Program-made: the position numbers and the translations under genes
Source: Bacillus sp. (in: firmicutes)
Lineage (GTDB): Bacteria > Bacillota > Bacilli > Bacillales > Bacillaceae
Assembly: GCA_031180805.1 (NCBI GenBank)
Contig: JAPSLL010000025.1
Coordinates: 5,083 to 57,432 of the forward strand
DNA length: 52,350 bases
Direction: 5' to 3'
Part shown: positions 23,385 to 31,740 of the stretch, in pieces
Numbering within the stretch: position 1 is the stretch's first letter
Layout: each line of letters opens with the position of its first letter
The notes under the pieces: model-generated
Databases searched by the model: none
The model's input: the letters and a program-made list of their open reading frames with translations, nothing else
What the model was told of the DNA's origin: nothing

Positions 23385-26300
23385 TTACGCCCGTTTAAAA
23401 GGCCACCAGTTTCCTGAGCCAAAATTTTTCACCAATACTGGAATTAATAACGGTAATACGATGAACGCATATAGCAATAGCCCTGTTAAGATAATCGCTG
23501 CAATTTGGATAAGTGATAGCATACCAGATGGAATCATCGCTGCAAATGTCCCGCCTAAAATGACAACCGCAGATATAATAACAGTTCCCATCTTTTTCAT
23601 CGCGAGTAGCATCGCTTCTCCAACTGATAAATCTTTATATTCATTAAAGCGATCCATTAGGAAAATACTATAATCAACACCAAGCGCTACTAAAATAACA
23701 AAAGCAAAGAACGGAACAGCCCAGCTAATCCCTGAATAGCCTAATATATTTACAAAGATTACTTCGTTAATTCCCATCGCTGTGTAATACGTTAAAATTA
23801 ATGAAGCGATCAAGTAAAGCGGCATAATAATGGATCTGAACAAGAAAACAAGGATAAACGCGATACCGACAAGCATAAGCACAACCGTACGTGTGTAATC
23901 ATTGTTTGACATCGTACTTAAGTCAGCATTCGTGCTCGTTATTCCACCGATTGCAACCTTTGCATTTTCAAGCTTCGTATCCTTTGTTACTCGTTCAACA
24001 GCTTCGTTTAACTCATCTACTTGATTTATAGCCTCATTTGAGTAAGGATTTGCTTTAAAAATAACATCAATTGTCATCACTTTACGGTCCGCGGATAAAT
24101 ACGTATCCAACGATTCTTTAAATTCATCACTTGCTAACACATCTTCTGGTAAATAAAATCCTGTAGAATCATCTGTTTTTGAGAGGTCTGTTAAATATTG
24201 CTGTGCAGAGCCTAACCCATCAGAAACTTGATTTAAGCCGTCAACGCTTTGGCCAAGTCCATCCGTTAATTGATTCATTTGTCCATTAAGGTCACCAAAG
24301 CCAGCTAATAATTGCTTTTGACCATCTGCAACACCAGATAATCCATCAGAAAGCTTAGGCATATTGCTGACAATTTGTCCTTGACCGTCAGCTAATTGAT
24401 TCAATCCTGCTTGCTGTTGTTCAATTCCTGCAATTAATTGTGTGAGACCATTGGAAATTTGTGATTGACCTTCAATTAGTGCTGCAAAACCTTCATTTGC
24501 AGTCGTAACACCACTGGTTGCTTCCGTTAATTTTTGATTTAATGTATTTAAACCCGTTACCATTGCTGGTAGTTTATCCTTCTGCGTCACAGTTTCCACA
24601 GTGAACTTAATTTTCCCAAAAGTTTGTTGGAAATTCGGGTCAGCTAATAATTTGGCGTATTCTTGGTTTCCTTTAAGATTTTTCTCAAGAGTAGAAATAT
24701 CTTTATTAAGGTCTATTAGTGTTGTAGAAATTTCTCCAAGCCCTTTCGCAACCTTTCCGTACTCTGTACTCAATGTGTTCAATCCAACAGCTACATCTTT
24801 GTATCCCTTTAATAGCAGACTGCTTTTTTCCTGAATTTGGAGAGCTCCCGCCTTTGCGTCAGCTAAGCCCTTTTTAATTTCGTCCGCTCCCGCTGAGCCT
24901 TGGCGGATTCCATCTTCAATTTTCGCTAAGTTTGTTTGAATTTCTGTTAATCCTGAATTAATTTCTGTCGTTCCATCAATTAATTGGGTAATTCCATCTG
25001 TTGCCTCTTTAAGCTGTGGAGATGATTTTGATAATTCACTTTCTGCCTCTGATAAGCCATCGCTTATTTCAACGAGACCTTCCTTCCCTTCACCAAGTCC
25101 TTCCTCTAATGTCTTAGCTTGGTTCGAAACATAGAAATCTTCAATTTTCTCGCCAGTTGGTCTCGTTACAGAGCGAACTGTATCAACTAGGTCAACCTTT
25201 TCCAGCTCTTTAGAAATATTTTCTGCGAGACTGATATATTCCGTTGAATCCATCGCTTCATCGTTTTCTAATACAATTTGCGTTGGCATTGATTCACCTG
25301 GACCAAATCCTTCAGCAATTGCATTAAATGCTTTTATCGAATTTACATCACCGCTTATTTCTTCTAGCGAGTTATATGATAGCTCACCATCATATTGCAC
25401 AAGAAATGGCACGGAAACCGCAGCAACGATAAGCAGCGCAATAAGTGGTCTTGAAAGGGAAAACTTCCCGACAACACCCCATAATTTACTATCACTATGC
25501 TCTAGCTTTCCTTTTGCAGGCCAAAATATTTTGCTTCCTAATACAGCCATAAAAAACGGAACAACAGTGAATAAGGCAATAATTAAAACCGCGACACCTA
25601 CAGCTACAGCAGCAGCTGATTGATAAAGCTTAAACTGAGAAAATCCAATTGCGGCAAACCCAATCATAACTGCTAAGCCACTGAAAAACACTGTACGACC
25701 AGCGTTACGATAAGTCTCAACAATCGCTTCTGTAATGCTCTCCCTATGAGCTAACTCTTCTTTAAAACGACTTAAAAGTAAAATACAATAATCAGTTCCG
25801 ATTCCAAATAAGACGGCTACTAAAAAGATTTGCGTAAAGTTAGAAATCGGGAAGTTTAATTTATCGACTAAAATTGCGACAATTGATTGTGATGCCAAAT
25901 AAGTAATCCCAACTGTGATAAGAGGAATAAGTGGGGCAATCACAGAGCGGAAAACTAGAAGTAATACAGCCAGAATGAATACAACCGTAATTCCCTCTGT
26001 CTTCTTCAAGCCTTCCTCTGAGCTGTTCATTACATCTTCATCAATCATCCAAGCACTAGTGTAATAATGTTCTACATCAATATCCTCTATCGTTTCGTAT
26101 AATAAATCAGATAGCTCCTTTGCTTCACGGTCATTCCATGTAACTGTAACAGAAGCTAGGAGCGTTTTTCCATCTTCTGAAACCAGCTGATCCTTTAAGC
26201 TTTCTTCATGAAAATGAGTAAGAATGCTTGAAACACCTAGCTTTTTATTATCCTCTAATAAAGTAATCGCCTTTTCAGCCTCACTTATTTCATGTTCAGT

Positions 26301-26537
26301 AAGACCCTTCTCATTATGAAAGACTAAGGCAACATCTGTTTCATCCTTTGCATTTTCTTGATTTTGTACATCCTCTAATATTTCAGATGCAAGTGAGGAT
26401 GAATACCCTTCAGGAACACTAATTTGCCCTTTTTCCCTTACAAGATCAGCCATACTCGGTGCAAGCAAAAACAATCCTAAAACAATGGCAATCCATGCAG
26501 CAATGACAACCCATTTTCCTTTAATAATCGAATTCAC
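23385..26537 (-). CDS. MMPL/RND-family exporter, YdgH-like
   Basis: Large transporter (1050 aa) with two MMPL halves. TM1 lies at about residues 8-27. The first block of TM helices (about 180-370) contains GIGTDYCILLLSRFKEE; the second (about 885-1045) contains ALGVDYSIFLMDRFNEY. These Asp-Tyr motifs are the proton-relay signatures of the family. Between them an extracytoplasmic region (about 470-770) is built of heptad-like repeats with recurring D/NGL-x-x-I/L-x-x-G patterns, predicting a long coiled-coil stalk. Start is GTG 26537 with GGAGG 7 nt upstream, 2 nt after the MarR stop. Substrates could be lipids or hydrophobic drugs; B. subtilis YdgH is the closest named relative I know. Confidence 0.9.
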   Translation of the reverse strand: MNSIIKGKWVVIAAWIAIVLGLFLLAPSMADLVREKGQISVPEGYSSSLASEILEDVQNQENAKDETDVALVFHNEKGLTEHEISEAEKAITLLEDNKKLGVSSILTHFHEESLKDQLVSEDGKTLLASVTVTWNDREAKELSDLLYETIEDIDVEHYYTSAWMIDEDVMNSSEEGLKKTEGITVVFILAVLLLVFRSVIAPLIPLITVGITYLASQSIVAILVDKLNFPISNFTQIFLVAVLFGIGTDYCILLLSRFKEELAHRESITEAIVETYRNAGRTVFFSGLAVMIGFAAIGFSQFKLYQSAAAVAVGVAVLIIALFTVVPFFMAVLGSKIFWPAKGKLEHSDSKLWGVVGKFSLSRPLIALLIVAAVSVPFLVQYDGELSYNSLEEISGDVNSIKAFNAIAEGFGPGESMPTQIVLENDEAMDSTEYISLAENISKELEKVDLVDTVRSVTRPTGEKIEDFYVSNQAKTLEEGLGEGKEGLVEISDGLSEAESELSKSSPQLKEATDGITQLIDGTTEINSGLTEIQTNLAKIEDGIRQGSAGADEIKKGLADAKAGALQIQEKSSLLLKGYKDVAVGLNTLSTEYGKVAKGLGEISTTLIDLNKDISTLEKNLKGNQEYAKLLADPNFQQTFGKIKFTVETVTQKDKLPAMVTGLNTLNQKLTEATSGVTTANEGFAALIEGQSQISNGLTQLIAGIEQQQAGLNQLADGQGQIVSNMPKLSDGLSGVADGQKQLLAGFGDLNGQMNQLTDGLGQSVDGLNQVSDGLGSAQQYLTDLSKTDDSTGFYLPEDVLASDEFKESLDTYLSADRKVMTIDVIFKANPYSNEAINQVDELNEAVERVTKDTKLENAKVAIGGITSTNADLSTMSNNDYTRTVVLMLVGIAFILVFLFRSIIMPLYLIASLILTYYTAMGINEVIFVNILGYSGISWAVPFFAFVILVALGVDYSIFLMDRFNEYKDLSVGEAMLLAMKKMGTVIISAVVILGGTFAAMIPSGMLSLIQIAAIILTGLLLYAFIVLPLLIPVLVKNFGSGNWWPFKRA

Positions 26538-26539
26538 TA

Positions 26540-27001
26540 CTATTCCTCCAATTGACAGTCTTTTATATTCGTTAAAATGTTATTTAGCTTCTCATATGTT
26601 TCAATGAAAGAAACAATCTCTTGTGCATCGAAACTAGTAATAAATGTTTTTACTAAATTCTGAATATTTTTTTCTGCTTTAGAATAATATTCGATTCCTT
26701 TGTCCGTAAGAGTCAAATAAATCACTCTGCGGTCTGATTCATCCCTCGTTCGTTTAATCAATTCCTTTTCTGTAAGTCGATTAATAATCGCAGTTATTGC
26801 ACTTTTCTTGACCTGAAAAACTTCCGCTAATTCAGTGGAAGTGCATCTCTTATGTAAGTAAATGTAGCGCAATGTGTACTGTTGATCGTACGTAATAAAA
26901 TCCCCAATGATTCCCTTTATAAGATTTTCCCCACTTTTAGTTACGGAGAAGGAAACATTAATATACCGATTAATTAATTCTTCGATCAGTTTTTCATCCA
27001 T
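26540..27001 (-). CDS. MarR-family repressor of the MMPL exporter operon
   Basis: Winged-helix protein of 153 aa. The DNA-binding region STELAEVFQVKKSAITAIINRLTEKELI (about residues 50-78) is followed by wing residues RTRDESDRRVIYLTLTDKG, which are classic MarR. Start 27001 has AAGGTGG 8 nt upstream. It is the first gene of a two-gene operon with the exporter. A strong promoter at 27117-27145 is overlapped by TTTAACTA half-sites, so it very likely represses its own operon. Confidence 0.92.
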   Translation of the reverse strand: MDEKLIEELINRYINVSFSVTKSGENLIKGIIGDFITYDQQYTLRYIYLHKRCTSTELAEVFQVKKSAITAIINRLTEKELIKRTRDESDRRVIYLTLTDKGIEYYSKAEKNIQNLVKTFITSFDAQEIVSFIETYEKLNNILTNIKDCQLEE

Positions 27002-27085
27002 GAAAGGAGCCACCTTCCTTTTGTTCATACATGCCCGCTTTCACTTCAGGCGTTAATTTTAATAACTCATGCTTAAAATACATTT

Positions 27086-27145
27086 TAGTTAAACAATTTA
27101 ACTATTCACGTGTTTAACTATAAAATGGTCATTGGTAATTGTCAA
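27086..27145 (-). promoter_or_regulatory. marR-MMPL promoter and MarR operator
   Basis: On the minus strand TTGACA (27145-27140), a 17-nt spacer and TATAGT (27122-27117) form a near-consensus sigma-A promoter. TAGTTAAA-CAA-TTTAACTA (27086-27104) is a perfect 19-bp inverted repeat just downstream, and a third TTTAACTA half-site (27113-27120) overlaps the -10. Repressor binding here would block initiation; the repressor identity is inferred from the adjacent MarR gene. Confidence 0.8.
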
Positions 27146-27231
27146 TCTATCCATTCATTTTTATTGCTTGTCATACTCCATAACACTTTATGAAATACTA
27201 AATTAGATATGACAAATTGGAGGTAAATGAA

Positions 27232-28041
27232 TTGGAAAAAATGCCATTAACATCGATTTCGAGTGGACTTGGTATCGAGGTCATGCCAGATCTTTATTGC
27301 TTCAATGTCCAAATTGTGAATGTTTGTTTTATCGGGAATCCTAATGAAGGCAATACATTTATATTAGTTGATGCAGGTATGCCTGGCTCTGGAGAGATGA
27401 TTATTCAGGAGGCTGAAAAGAGATTCGGTAAGGGATGCAAGCTTACAAACATTATCCTTACACATGGACATTTCGATCATGTCGGTGCAATCGAGCAATT
27501 ACTAGAAAAATGGGATGTCCCTATTTATGCACACCCATTAGAGGAGCCGTACTTAACAGGAAAAGAGGATTATCCGCCACCAAACAATGAAGTGGAAGGT
27601 CTCGTGGCAAAAATGTCGCCAATGTTTCCAAGACATAGCATTAACATTAGCTCTAATTTACAGCTTTTAAGTGATGATGGAACAATTCCTCCACTTCCAG
27701 ATTGGCGTTACATCCGAACACCAGGACATACACCAGGACATATTTCACTTTTCAGAGATTTAGACAGAGCGTTAATTGCTGGTGATGCGATTACAAATGT
27801 TGAGCAGGAATCATTATATGAAGTGTTAACGCAAAAACAAGAAATGCACGGTCCTCCCCCTTATTTCACAACGGATTGGCAAGCGGCATTTGCATCTGTC
27901 AAAGCGATCGAAGCATTGGAGCCACAAATCGCAATAACAGGTCACGGATTCCCAATCACAGACGATGAGCTCCACACAAATCTTAAAAAGCTTGTAACAA
28001 ACTTTGAACAAACAGAAATTCCAGAAAACTACCGGGAATAA
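27232..28041 (+). CDS. Metallo-beta-lactamase-fold hydrolase
   Basis: Zinc hydrolase of the glyoxalase II-like MBL group (269 aa). The signature THGHFDHVGA (about residue 80) supplies four metal ligands. Further ligands are His in TPGHTPGHIS, Asp in AGDAITNV and His in ITGHGFPI. No signal peptide is present, so it is cytosolic. TTG at 27232 is favoured, with GGAGG 8 nt upstream; ATG 27241 is an alternative. It is divergent from the MarR-exporter operon and could share its regulation. Substrate is unknown. Confidence 0.86.
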   Translation: MEKMPLTSISSGLGIEVMPDLYCFNVQIVNVCFIGNPNEGNTFILVDAGMPGSGEMIIQEAEKRFGKGCKLTNIILTHGHFDHVGAIEQLLEKWDVPIYAHPLEEPYLTGKEDYPPPNNEVEGLVAKMSPMFPRHSINISSNLQLLSDDGTIPPLPDWRYIRTPGHTPGHISLFRDLDRALIAGDAITNVEQESLYEVLTQKQEMHGPPPYFTTDWQAAFASVKAIEALEPQIAITGHGFPITDDELHTNLKKLVTNFEQTEIPENYRE

Positions 28042-28165
28042 GAAAAGCAGAAGCGCCTCGTTCAGCCCCGACAAGCATAAGGCGAGAAAGAATTGAAGGT
28101 GTTCTTTACCTTCTATTCTTTCTTGACTTATGACCTCGAGGGGCTAGGCGCTGGAGCTAGACATT
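28041..28165. repeat. Dispersed palindromic repeat, full copy
   Basis: AGAAAAGCAGAAGCGCCTCG at the left and the mirrored GGGGCTAGGCGCTGGAGCTAGACA at the right pair as AGCGCCT/AGGCGCT and AGCCCC/GGGGCT. Inner arms AAGCATAAG and CTTATGACC with GAAAGAAT/ATTCTTTC extend the stem. It follows the MBL gene directly and can act as its transcript end. Confidence 0.75.
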
Positions 28166-28168
28166 TTA

Positions 28169-28259
28169 GAAAAGCGGAAGCGACTGTTTAGCCCCGACAA
28201 GCATAAGCTCCATAGGAATTCTCCCTTCAATTCTATGGAGCCAATCGCTTTCCTTTCTT
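28169..28259. repeat. Dispersed palindromic repeat, rearranged copy
   Basis: Starts like the preceding element (GAAAAGCGGAAGCGACTG, AGCCCCGACAAGCATAAG). It then switches to CTCCATAG/CTATGGAG arms (28208-28215, 28233-28240) and ends CAATCGCTTTCC, which pairs with GGAAGCGA. It has lost the usual right end. Confidence 0.6.
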
Positions 28260-28338
28260 ATAAAAGTTATAAGTTCTATTACTATTTTCTCCCTCCTTCT
28301 CCATATATATTAGAGAGCATGAAAAAAGGAGGGAGTCG

Positions 28339-29160
28339 ATGATTTTCATTGGAAATACTGCCGCATACGCTATACAGCTTAAAAACCCCTCAAATACAGC
28401 AGTTGAAAACGAAATGATTAACAAAATGGCCAACTACCAAACAACATATTCCTTTTATAATCTTGAGCATTTCCATTTTACGCTAAAGCTTCGATCAGCA
28501 ATTATTCAAGCTGCAAAAGAGTTACTCGCAAGCAAGGCGGAGTTTACGGTATTCGAGGATTCTAAATGTAATGAACGTTATTGGATATTAACGAGAACCG
28601 GCGGGTTTCAATTAAGAGATGGAATTCAGCCATCTAATGCGATTCATGATATTTTTGTCAATGGAAAACAATATGGCTTTGAATGCGCGACTGCAATCGT
28701 TATTATCTTTTATAAAGCTGTTCTCCAGGTATTCGGTAACAGTCTATTTAATCGGTTATATCAAGGAATTTATTTAAGGGATTGGCGTTCTGATGAAGAT
28801 TTGCCGATTGTAACAACAAGAGGAAATGATTATTTGCCTGGTGACTGCGTCTACTTTAATAATCCGGAATTTGATCCTAATAAATCATATTGGCGTGGAG
28901 AAAACGCAATCGATTTAGGGAATGGAACGTTTTATGGCCACGGAGTCGGAATTAAAACATCAGAAGAAATGATCGAAGCATTAAATAAACAACGCAAGCC
29001 ATATGCAACTCAATCTGCGTATTTATTATCACAAGTAACTCGGCTAGATGATCGGTATCTTTTTCAATTTTCCCCTCGCTCTACAGAGGAGCCTCTTCCT
29101 CGCTTCCTTGCAGCAAATGAAATTGTTGGGAAAATTGGTCAGGTTACCTTTAACCTCTAG
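28339..29160 (+). CDS. tgl: Protein-glutamine gamma-glutamyltransferase Tgl
   Basis: Spore-coat transglutaminase (273 aa), which cross-links coat proteins through glutamyl-lysine bonds in sporulating cells. The catalytic Cys is residue 116 in GFECATAIVIIFY, the same position as in B. subtilis Tgl. The family blocks GDCVYFNNPEFDP-WRGENAIDLG and QSAYLLSQVTRLD are conserved. It is about 28 residues longer than the 245-aa B. subtilis protein, mainly at the C-terminus. AAAGGAGGG lies a few nt before the ATG. CATATATAT upstream (28303-28311) loosely resembles a sigma-K -10, but I cannot place a -35. Confidence 0.95.
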   Translation: MIFIGNTAAYAIQLKNPSNTAVENEMINKMANYQTTYSFYNLEHFHFTLKLRSAIIQAAKELLASKAEFTVFEDSKCNERYWILTRTGGFQLRDGIQPSNAIHDIFVNGKQYGFECATAIVIIFYKAVLQVFGNSLFNRLYQGIYLRDWRSDEDLPIVTTRGNDYLPGDCVYFNNPEFDPNKSYWRGENAIDLGNGTFYGHGVGIKTSEEMIEALNKQRKPYATQSAYLLSQVTRLDDRYLFQFSPRSTEEPLPRFLAANEIVGKIGQVTFNL

Positions 29161-29190
29161 TTTCAAAGTAAAGATTTACTTAAAGCTAAG

Positions 29191-29219
29191 GTTGACCCCT
29201 ATTTATTTGAGGGGTCAAC
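29191..29219. terminator. Terminator hairpin between tgl and yugU
   Basis: GTTGACCCC (29191-29199) pairs perfectly with GGGGTCAAC (29211-29219) between convergent genes; U-tracts are weak on both strands. Confidence 0.6.
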
Positions 29220-29235
29220 TACTTTATGTCATGTC

Positions 29236-29637
29236 CTATTTCCCTTGAATTTTCACATAAAATGTACGCCTTCTTGGACCGTCGAATTCACAAAAGTATA
29301 TTCCTTGCCAAGTACCTAGTAATAATCTTCCCCCAGTAACGATAACGGTTTGGGAAGCTCCGACCGTGCTAGCCTTCATATGTGCTGCCGTATTTCCTTC
29401 CATATGTAAATCCTTTTCATCATCCCATGGATATACCTCATCGAAGCGGCGAATCATATCTGTTTTTACATCAGGATCTGCATTTTCATTTATCGTAATA
29501 CCAGCTGTCGTATGTGGGCAATAAATAAGAACAGTTCCTTCTTGTAGACCAGATTCGATTACATCTCTTTGAACTAAGCTAGTCACCTCAACCATTTCAT
29601 CGCGATTGTTTGTTTTTAATTCATGTTTGATTAGCAT
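29236..29637 (-). CDS. yugU: YjbQ/UPF0047 family protein YugU
   Basis: Small cytosolic protein (133 aa) of the UPF0047 (YjbQ) family. The conserved blocks are [18 protein letters not shown] (about residues 40-57), [16 protein letters not shown] and [18 protein letters not shown]. YjbQ proteins have weak thiamine-phosphate synthase activity in vitro; the physiological role is not settled. Start 29637 has AGAGGGAAG 6 nt upstream; the upstream in-frame reading is not supported. It begins the block that is syntenic with the B. subtilis yug region. Confidence 0.92.
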   Translation of the reverse strand: MLIKHELKTNNRDEMVEVTSLVQRDVIESGLQEGTVLIYCPHTTAGITINENADPDVKTDMIRRFDEVYPWDDEKDLHMEGNTAAHMKASTVGASQTVIVTGGRLLLGTWQGIYFCEFDGPRRRTFYVKIQGK

Positions 29638-29830
29638 GTGACACTTCCCTCTTTTCATGAAATAAGTCAACCTAAATCTATTTATTACTATACATGAAAG
29701 ACGTCACTGGATGAAGACATTGATATTTGCTTGTTTTTAAGTTGTACAAACAGTTCTTCTCAATAAGAATAGGATGATTTGAGCATACTACTAATGGAAA
29801 AAGATTGATGTTAAGGAAAGTGGTGGTCAC

Positions 29831-30091
29831 TTGAAAGTAAGTGAAGATGAAAAGAAACTGCTAAGTGAAGCAATTGATAAAATGAATGAAGGCTTAGATA
29901 CTTTTATTGGTTTTTATAATGATTCAGAGGAAGACAGGCCACTAATTGAGTTTACTGATGAAACGATCGAAACGATTCAACGCGCCATTGATGTATATGG
30001 AAAAGATGAAGTTACAGCAAAAATAAATACAATTATTAGGGAGGTGTTATCCTTCCTACCGAATAATAAGAAAGGAAAGGATGGAGATTAA
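29831..30091 (+). CDS. mstX: MstX (Mistic) homologue, short form
   Basis: 86-aa protein resembling residues from about 27 onward of B. subtilis Mistic. The aligned parts are MKVSEDEKKLLSEAIDKMNEGLD, FYNDSEEDRPLIEF and KINTIIREVL. Mistic is a highly acidic, signal-less protein that associates with membranes and is encoded just upstream of yugO; its short homologues lack the first helix. The context here is identical: the TAA stop overlaps the yugO ATG by 1 nt. TTG 29831 with GGTGG 4 nt upstream is the start. It is expected to assist insertion or expression of the YugO channel. Confidence 0.85.
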   Translation: MKVSEDEKKLLSEAIDKMNEGLDTFIGFYNDSEEDRPLIEFTDETIETIQRAIDVYGKDEVTAKINTIIREVLSFLPNNKKGKDGD

Positions 30092-31086
30092 TGACCAAAT
30101 CAAACAAAACAATGATTCAATGGCTTAAGTGGCCGCTCTATTTTCAAATCTCATTTGTCGTCATCCTTATCATTCTAGTATTTGGCACAATTATTTCTTT
30201 TGTTGAACCTACTGAATTCCCCTCTACATTTGATGGAATCTGGTGGGCGCTAGTTACGGTGTCTACAGTTGGCTTTGGCGATTATTCCCCACAAACAATT
30301 GGTGGTAGAATTATTGCGATGATTATGATCATGATCGGAGCTAGTATGGTTAGTGCGTACTTCGCAACGATTTCAGCAGCAGCAATTCGAAAACAGCATG
30401 CTTATGTCGAAGGGGATTTAACCTTTAAAGGGAGCAACCATGTGATTTTAATCGGCTGGAACGAAAAGGTAAAAGAAATGATCGATTCGTTGCATTCCGT
30501 TAAACCATACAAGCAAATTGTCTTAATTGATGAAACATTAAAAAGTGGACCACTTATAGAAAATGTTTATTTTGTTAAAGGCGATCCAACAGATGAACGA
30601 GTTTTAGCCAAAGCGAATATTACATATGCAGATGCAGCAATTATTACTGCTGACCAAAATAAAAATGAGCATGACGCTGATATGAATTCAATACTTATAC
30701 TCCTTACATTAAAAGGGGTTAACCCAAGCTTGTATTGTGTCATTGAGGTACTGACAGAGAAACAAACGAATAATGCGAATCGAGCAGGTGCTGATGAAAT
30801 TATAAAAACGTATAAGCTAACAAGTCACTTTATTATGAGTAGCTATTTAGCCAAAAACGGATTGTCCCAAGTTTATTCCGAATTAAATCCTGCAAAAGGA
30901 AATCTGTTTCAAATCATCCCTGTAAAACAGGAAGATGTAGGTAAAACCTTTCGAACGATTAGCCATGAGTTATTAGAAAATGAATCGATATTAATTGGCA
31001 TAAAAAAAGGAGAGGAAACGAAACTAAATCCACCCCTCACCTATACAATCGAGAATGAAGACTCATTAATTGTCTTTAGCCATTAA
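30091..31086 (+). CDS. yugO: YugO-type potassium channel
   Basis: Two-TM potassium channel (331 aa). TM1 lies at about residues 15-38, the pore helix and selectivity filter TVSTVGFGDYSP at about 62-75, and TM2 at about 80-105. A cytosolic RCK/TrkA-N domain (HVILIGWNEKVKEM, VLIDETL) is followed by TrkA-C. In B. subtilis YugO mediates potassium efflux and electrical signalling in biofilms. It is co-translated with mstX, with GGATGGAG before its ATG. Its stop codon directly abuts that of the convergent yugN. Confidence 0.95.
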   Translation: MTKSNKTMIQWLKWPLYFQISFVVILIILVFGTIISFVEPTEFPSTFDGIWWALVTVSTVGFGDYSPQTIGGRIIAMIMIMIGASMVSAYFATISAAAIRKQHAYVEGDLTFKGSNHVILIGWNEKVKEMIDSLHSVKPYKQIVLIDETLKSGPLIENVYFVKGDPTDERVLAKANITYADAAIITADQNKNEHDADMNSILILLTLKGVNPSLYCVIEVLTEKQTNNANRAGADEIIKTYKLTSHFIMSSYLAKNGLSQVYSELNPAKGNLFQIIPVKQEDVGKTFRTISHELLENESILIGIKKGEETKLNPPLTYTIENEDSLIVFSH

Positions 31087-31488
31087 CTATAGCAGCGTAT
31101 CCTCAAGCTGCTTAACAAGCTCCTTCCCATTCTCGATATATTCACTTGGGAAGGTTGCATCTTTATCCTCCGGCTCCTGAAACTGGTTAAATGATGCACT
31201 CACATTCCCGATGCGTGCGTGATCATCTAAGCCAATTTGATATTTATGTGATAACAGAAAAGGTGTACCGATTTGAACCTCTACTCCCGGTGTATCAAGC
31301 TCTCCATTGATTGCTTGAAACGGGACTCTTAAAAATTGATAGCCAACCTTGGAATCAATTTTATAATCTAAATAGCCATGATCATATTCCCAATTCCCGC
31401 CTATATCATATCCTAAAGGCTTTAATTTTTGTTCGAGCTCATATAAAGAAAATGATTTTCCTTCTAGCCTTGATTGTATTTCAAGCAT
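31087..31488 (-). CDS. yugN: YugN family protein
   Basis: Cytosolic 133-aa protein of the YugN family, function unknown. It has a single alpha/beta domain with GGNWEYDHGYLDYKI and VPFQAINGELDTPGV as conserved stretches. Start 31488 follows a GGGGGG box by 7 nt. It is convergent with yugO with no nucleotides between the two stop codons and no hairpin, so the transcripts must overlap. Confidence 0.9.
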   Translation of the reverse strand: MLEIQSRLEGKSFSLYELEQKLKPLGYDIGGNWEYDHGYLDYKIDSKVGYQFLRVPFQAINGELDTPGVEVQIGTPFLLSHKYQIGLDDHARIGNVSASFNQFQEPEDKDATFPSEYIENGKELVKQLEDTLL

Positions 31489-31563
31489 AATAAAACCCCC
31501 CTTTTTCAATTAGATTTTCCAATTACGTAAAAAACATGCTTATTCGTCCATTATAAAACAATA

Positions 31564-31612
31564 TTGACAATTGAAATGAAACAACCGATAATGATATTGA
31601 GAATCATTATCA
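31564..31612 (+). promoter_or_regulatory. Promoter with overlapping Fur box
   Basis: TTGACA (31564-31569), a 17-nt spacer and GATAAT (31587-31592) form a sigma-A promoter. TGAGAAT-C-ATTATCA (31598-31612) fits the 7-1-7 Fur box with one deviation, and GATAATGAT...ATCATTATC (31587-31611) makes a larger perfect-arm dyad covering the -10 and start site. Iron repression of the reductase gene downstream is strongly suggested. Confidence 0.85.
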
Positions 31613-31740
31613 TATTAAACGTTATCAAAAACTTATAATCACATCCTTACATCTATCTTCATGAACATACTTTTTCGGCTTTATAGTGAGGATTTAACAA
31701 TTTATATGAAAGAAAAGAAAACGAAGGAGCGTGCACAATA

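Noticed and set aside
23232-23417. Plus-strand ORF of 61 codons with AGAGGAGG before a TTG
   Set aside because: It overlaps the end of the exporter gene, shows no protein-like pattern, and the purine-rich box is in the upstream region of the cold-shock gene.
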